DNA of 64,000 nucleotides from Bradyrhizobium sp. CSA207 (GTDB taxonomy: Bacteria; Pseudomonadota; Alphaproteobacteria; Rhizobiales; Xanthobacteraceae): positions 1 to 64,000 of the forward strand of contig NZ_JAACFT010000006.1 of the NCBI RefSeq assembly GCF_029051685.1. Direction: 5' to 3'. The notes beneath the pieces are model-generated. The model saw only the letters and a program-made list of their open reading frames with translations. It was not told the DNA's origin and did no database searches. The first letter of the stretch is position 1. Every line of letters begins with the position of its first letter. The translations under genes and the position numbers were made by a program. Shown here piece after piece: positions 62,675 through 64,000 of the stretch.

Positions 62675-63402
62675 CCGTGCCGCTCGCTGCCACGCTCGCC
62701 CGCCCGCCGGTGCAACCCGCCGACGATGCCCCGCATCTGCTGCTGGTCGACGACGACCGCCGCATCCGCGATCTGTTGTCGCGCTTCCTCGCTAGCGAGG
62801 GCTATCGCGTCACCACCGCCGCGAGCGCCGGCGATGCGCGCTCGAAGCTGCTCGGCCTGCATTTCGATCTGCTGATCCTCGACGTCATGATGCCCGGCGA
62901 GACCGGCTTCGATCTTGCGCGTTTCATCCGGACGTCCTCCTCGGTCCCGATCGTGATGCTGACGGCGCGGCACGAAGCGGAAAGCCGCATCGAAGGCCTG
63001 CAAATCGGCGCCGACGATTACGTGGCAAAGCCGTTCGAGCCGCGCGAGCTTGCGCTGCGCATCAACAACATCCTCAAGCGCGCCGCGCCGCCGCCGCAGG
63101 CCGCGACGGTGGAGAAGATCGCGTTCGGCCCCTACGTCTATCATCTCGATCGCGGCGAACTGCGCCAGGGCGAGGAGGTCATTCACCTCACCGACCGCGA
63201 GCGCGAGATGCTGCGGATTCTCTCGGAGACGCCGGGCGAGACCGTGCCGCGCAGCGCGCTGACTGGCAATGGCAGTGTCAACGAGCGCGCCGTCGACGTG
63301 CAGATCAACCGCCTGCGGCGCAAGATCGAGAACGACCCCGCCAATCCGCTGTTTCTTCAGGCGGTGCGCGGCATCGGCTACCGGCTTGTGGCCTCGCCCT
63401 AG
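62671..63402 (+). CDS. OmpR/PhoB-family response regulator
   Basis: A 243-residue two-component regulator. REC domain: acidic residues in HLLLVDDDRRIRDLLSRFLA, phosphoacceptor Asp in DLLILDVMMPGETGFDL and conserved Lys in DDYVAKPFEPRELALRINN. Winged-helix DNA-binding output at about residues 145-240 (ERAVDVQINRLRRKIENDPA). Start GTG 62671 (or 62677) overlaps the MarR stop. The kinase follows 25 bases later and is its likely partner. Confidence 0.93.
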   Translation: MTVPLAATLARPPVQPADDAPHLLLVDDDRRIRDLLSRFLASEGYRVTTAASAGDARSKLLGLHFDLLILDVMMPGETGFDLARFIRTSSSVPIVMLTARHEAESRIEGLQIGADDYVAKPFEPRELALRINNILKRAAPPPQAATVEKIAFGPYVYHLDRGELRQGEEVIHLTDREREMLRILSETPGETVPRSALTGNGSVNERAVDVQINRLRRKIENDPANPLFLQAVRGIGYRLVASP

Positions 63403-63427
63403 AGTTCATAGCAGTGAAGCGCGAGCG

Positions 63428-64000
63428 ATGAGCACGATCGATACCGGCCTGACGCTGCTGCGAAGCGCCGCCGGGCGCGTCTCCGCCGCCAATGGCTGGA
63501 TGGGCAACGCGTTCAAGGGCTGGATGCCGACCGGCCTCTATGCGCGTGCGCTGCTGATCATGATCGTGCCGATGGTGGTGCTGCAATCCGTGGTCGCCTT
63601 CGTGTTCATGGAGCGGCACTGGAACACGGTGACGCGCCGCTTGTCGGCCGCGGTGGTGCAGGACATCGCCGCCCTGATCGACGTTTACAAGGGCTATCCG
63701 CAGGACAAGGACCGCGACCAGATCCGCCGCATCGCCCAGCAGCGCCTCGGCCTCGTGGTGGATTTCCTTCCCGCCGGCGACATGCCGCCGCCGGGGCCGA
63801 AGCCGTTCTTCTCGCTGCTCGACCAGACGCTGTCGGTGCAGCTCGGCCGCCAGATCGGGCGGTCGTTCTGGATCGACACCGTCGGCCGCTCCAATCTCGT
63901 CGAGATCCGCATCCAGCTCGACGACGCGGTGATGCGCGTGTTCGCGCAGCGCAGCGCCGCCTATGCCTCGAACTCGGAGATTTTTCTGTTCTGGATGGTC
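63428..64000 (+). CDS. Sensor histidine kinase, N-terminal part (cut by the window end)
   Basis: 191 codons are present from ATG 63428, and the frame is open to base 64000. There is a cytosolic N-terminus of about 38 residues, a membrane helix (ARALLIMIVPMVVLQSVVAF), and a periplasmic domain beginning WNTVTRRLSAAVVQDIAALI; a second membrane helix starts at the very end (NSEIFLFWMV). This layout fits an EnvZ-like kinase. HAMP, HisKA and ATPase domains would lie beyond the window. It is the expected partner of the preceding response regulator. Confidence 0.85.
   Translation, partial: MSTIDTGLTLLRSAAGRVSAANGWMGNAFKGWMPTGLYARALLIMIVPMVVLQSVVAFVFMERHWNTVTRRLSAAVVQDIAALIDVYKGYPQDKDRDQIRRIAQQRLGLVVDFLPAGDMPPPGPKPFFSLLDQTLSVQLGRQIGRSFWIDTVGRSNLVEIRIQLDDAVMRVFAQRSAAYASNSEIFLFWMV

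Overview
The window is GC-rich chromosomal DNA from an alphaproteobacterium, most likely Bradyrhizobium or a close relative. This rests on recognisable protein sequences (RpoD, RpoH, DnaG, CarB, a type II lumazine synthase) and on many copies of short palindromic intergenic repeats typical of such genomes. Most of it is core housekeeping DNA. I see no transposase, integrase, prophage, CRISPR array, rRNA or clearly foreign island. Both ends are cut: position 1 lies inside a gene remnant and position 64000 lies inside a sensor kinase gene.

Region by region. 1-2.1 kb: a scar where two truncated genes face each other, then an AraC-family regulator and tRNA-Glu. 2.2-11.7 kb: pseudouridine synthase, RpoH, a cell-wall amidase, a GGDEF protein, a 22-residue Lys/Ala protein, a LysE exporter, a lone receiver protein and a lytic transglycosylase. 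11.7-16.3 kb: rpoD and dnaG. 16.5-21.5 kb: a chlorite-dismutase-like protein, a gamma-glutamylcyclotransferase-like protein, a transglutaminase-like protein, an N-formylglutamate hydrolase, a second LysE exporter and an ArsR-SRPBCC-SRPBCC operon. 21.5-35 kb: acyl-CoA synthetase, epoxide hydrolase, a YqeY protein, carA and carB (separated by a cupin, Dps, a methyltransferase, an odd tRNA-like gene and an ArsR/MFS pair), then greA. 35-41 kb: Lrp, trxB, LysR, two candidate small RNAs, a DapA-family aldolase, small membrane proteins and a lone ParA. 41-46.8 kb: small exported or membrane proteins and two overlapping MaoC-like genes. 46.9-56.1 kb: ychF, pth, L25, ubiK, lgt, a MidA-like methyltransferase, pgeF, prs, and ribH under an FMN riboswitch. 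56.4-64 kb: a YbjN-like protein, proC, a thioesterase, a tautomerase, hisS, ilvE, and a MarR-OmpR-kinase operon.

No single new multi-gene system stands out. The most interesting items are small: a probable structured RNA at 38067-38213 with its own promoter and terminator, a tRNA-like gene with an 8-base anticodon loop, the Lys/Ala microprotein, an ArsR operator set inside its own promoter with an apparently leaderless first gene, twin operators between an ArsR gene and its MFS target, and several 45-48 residue single-span membrane proteins.
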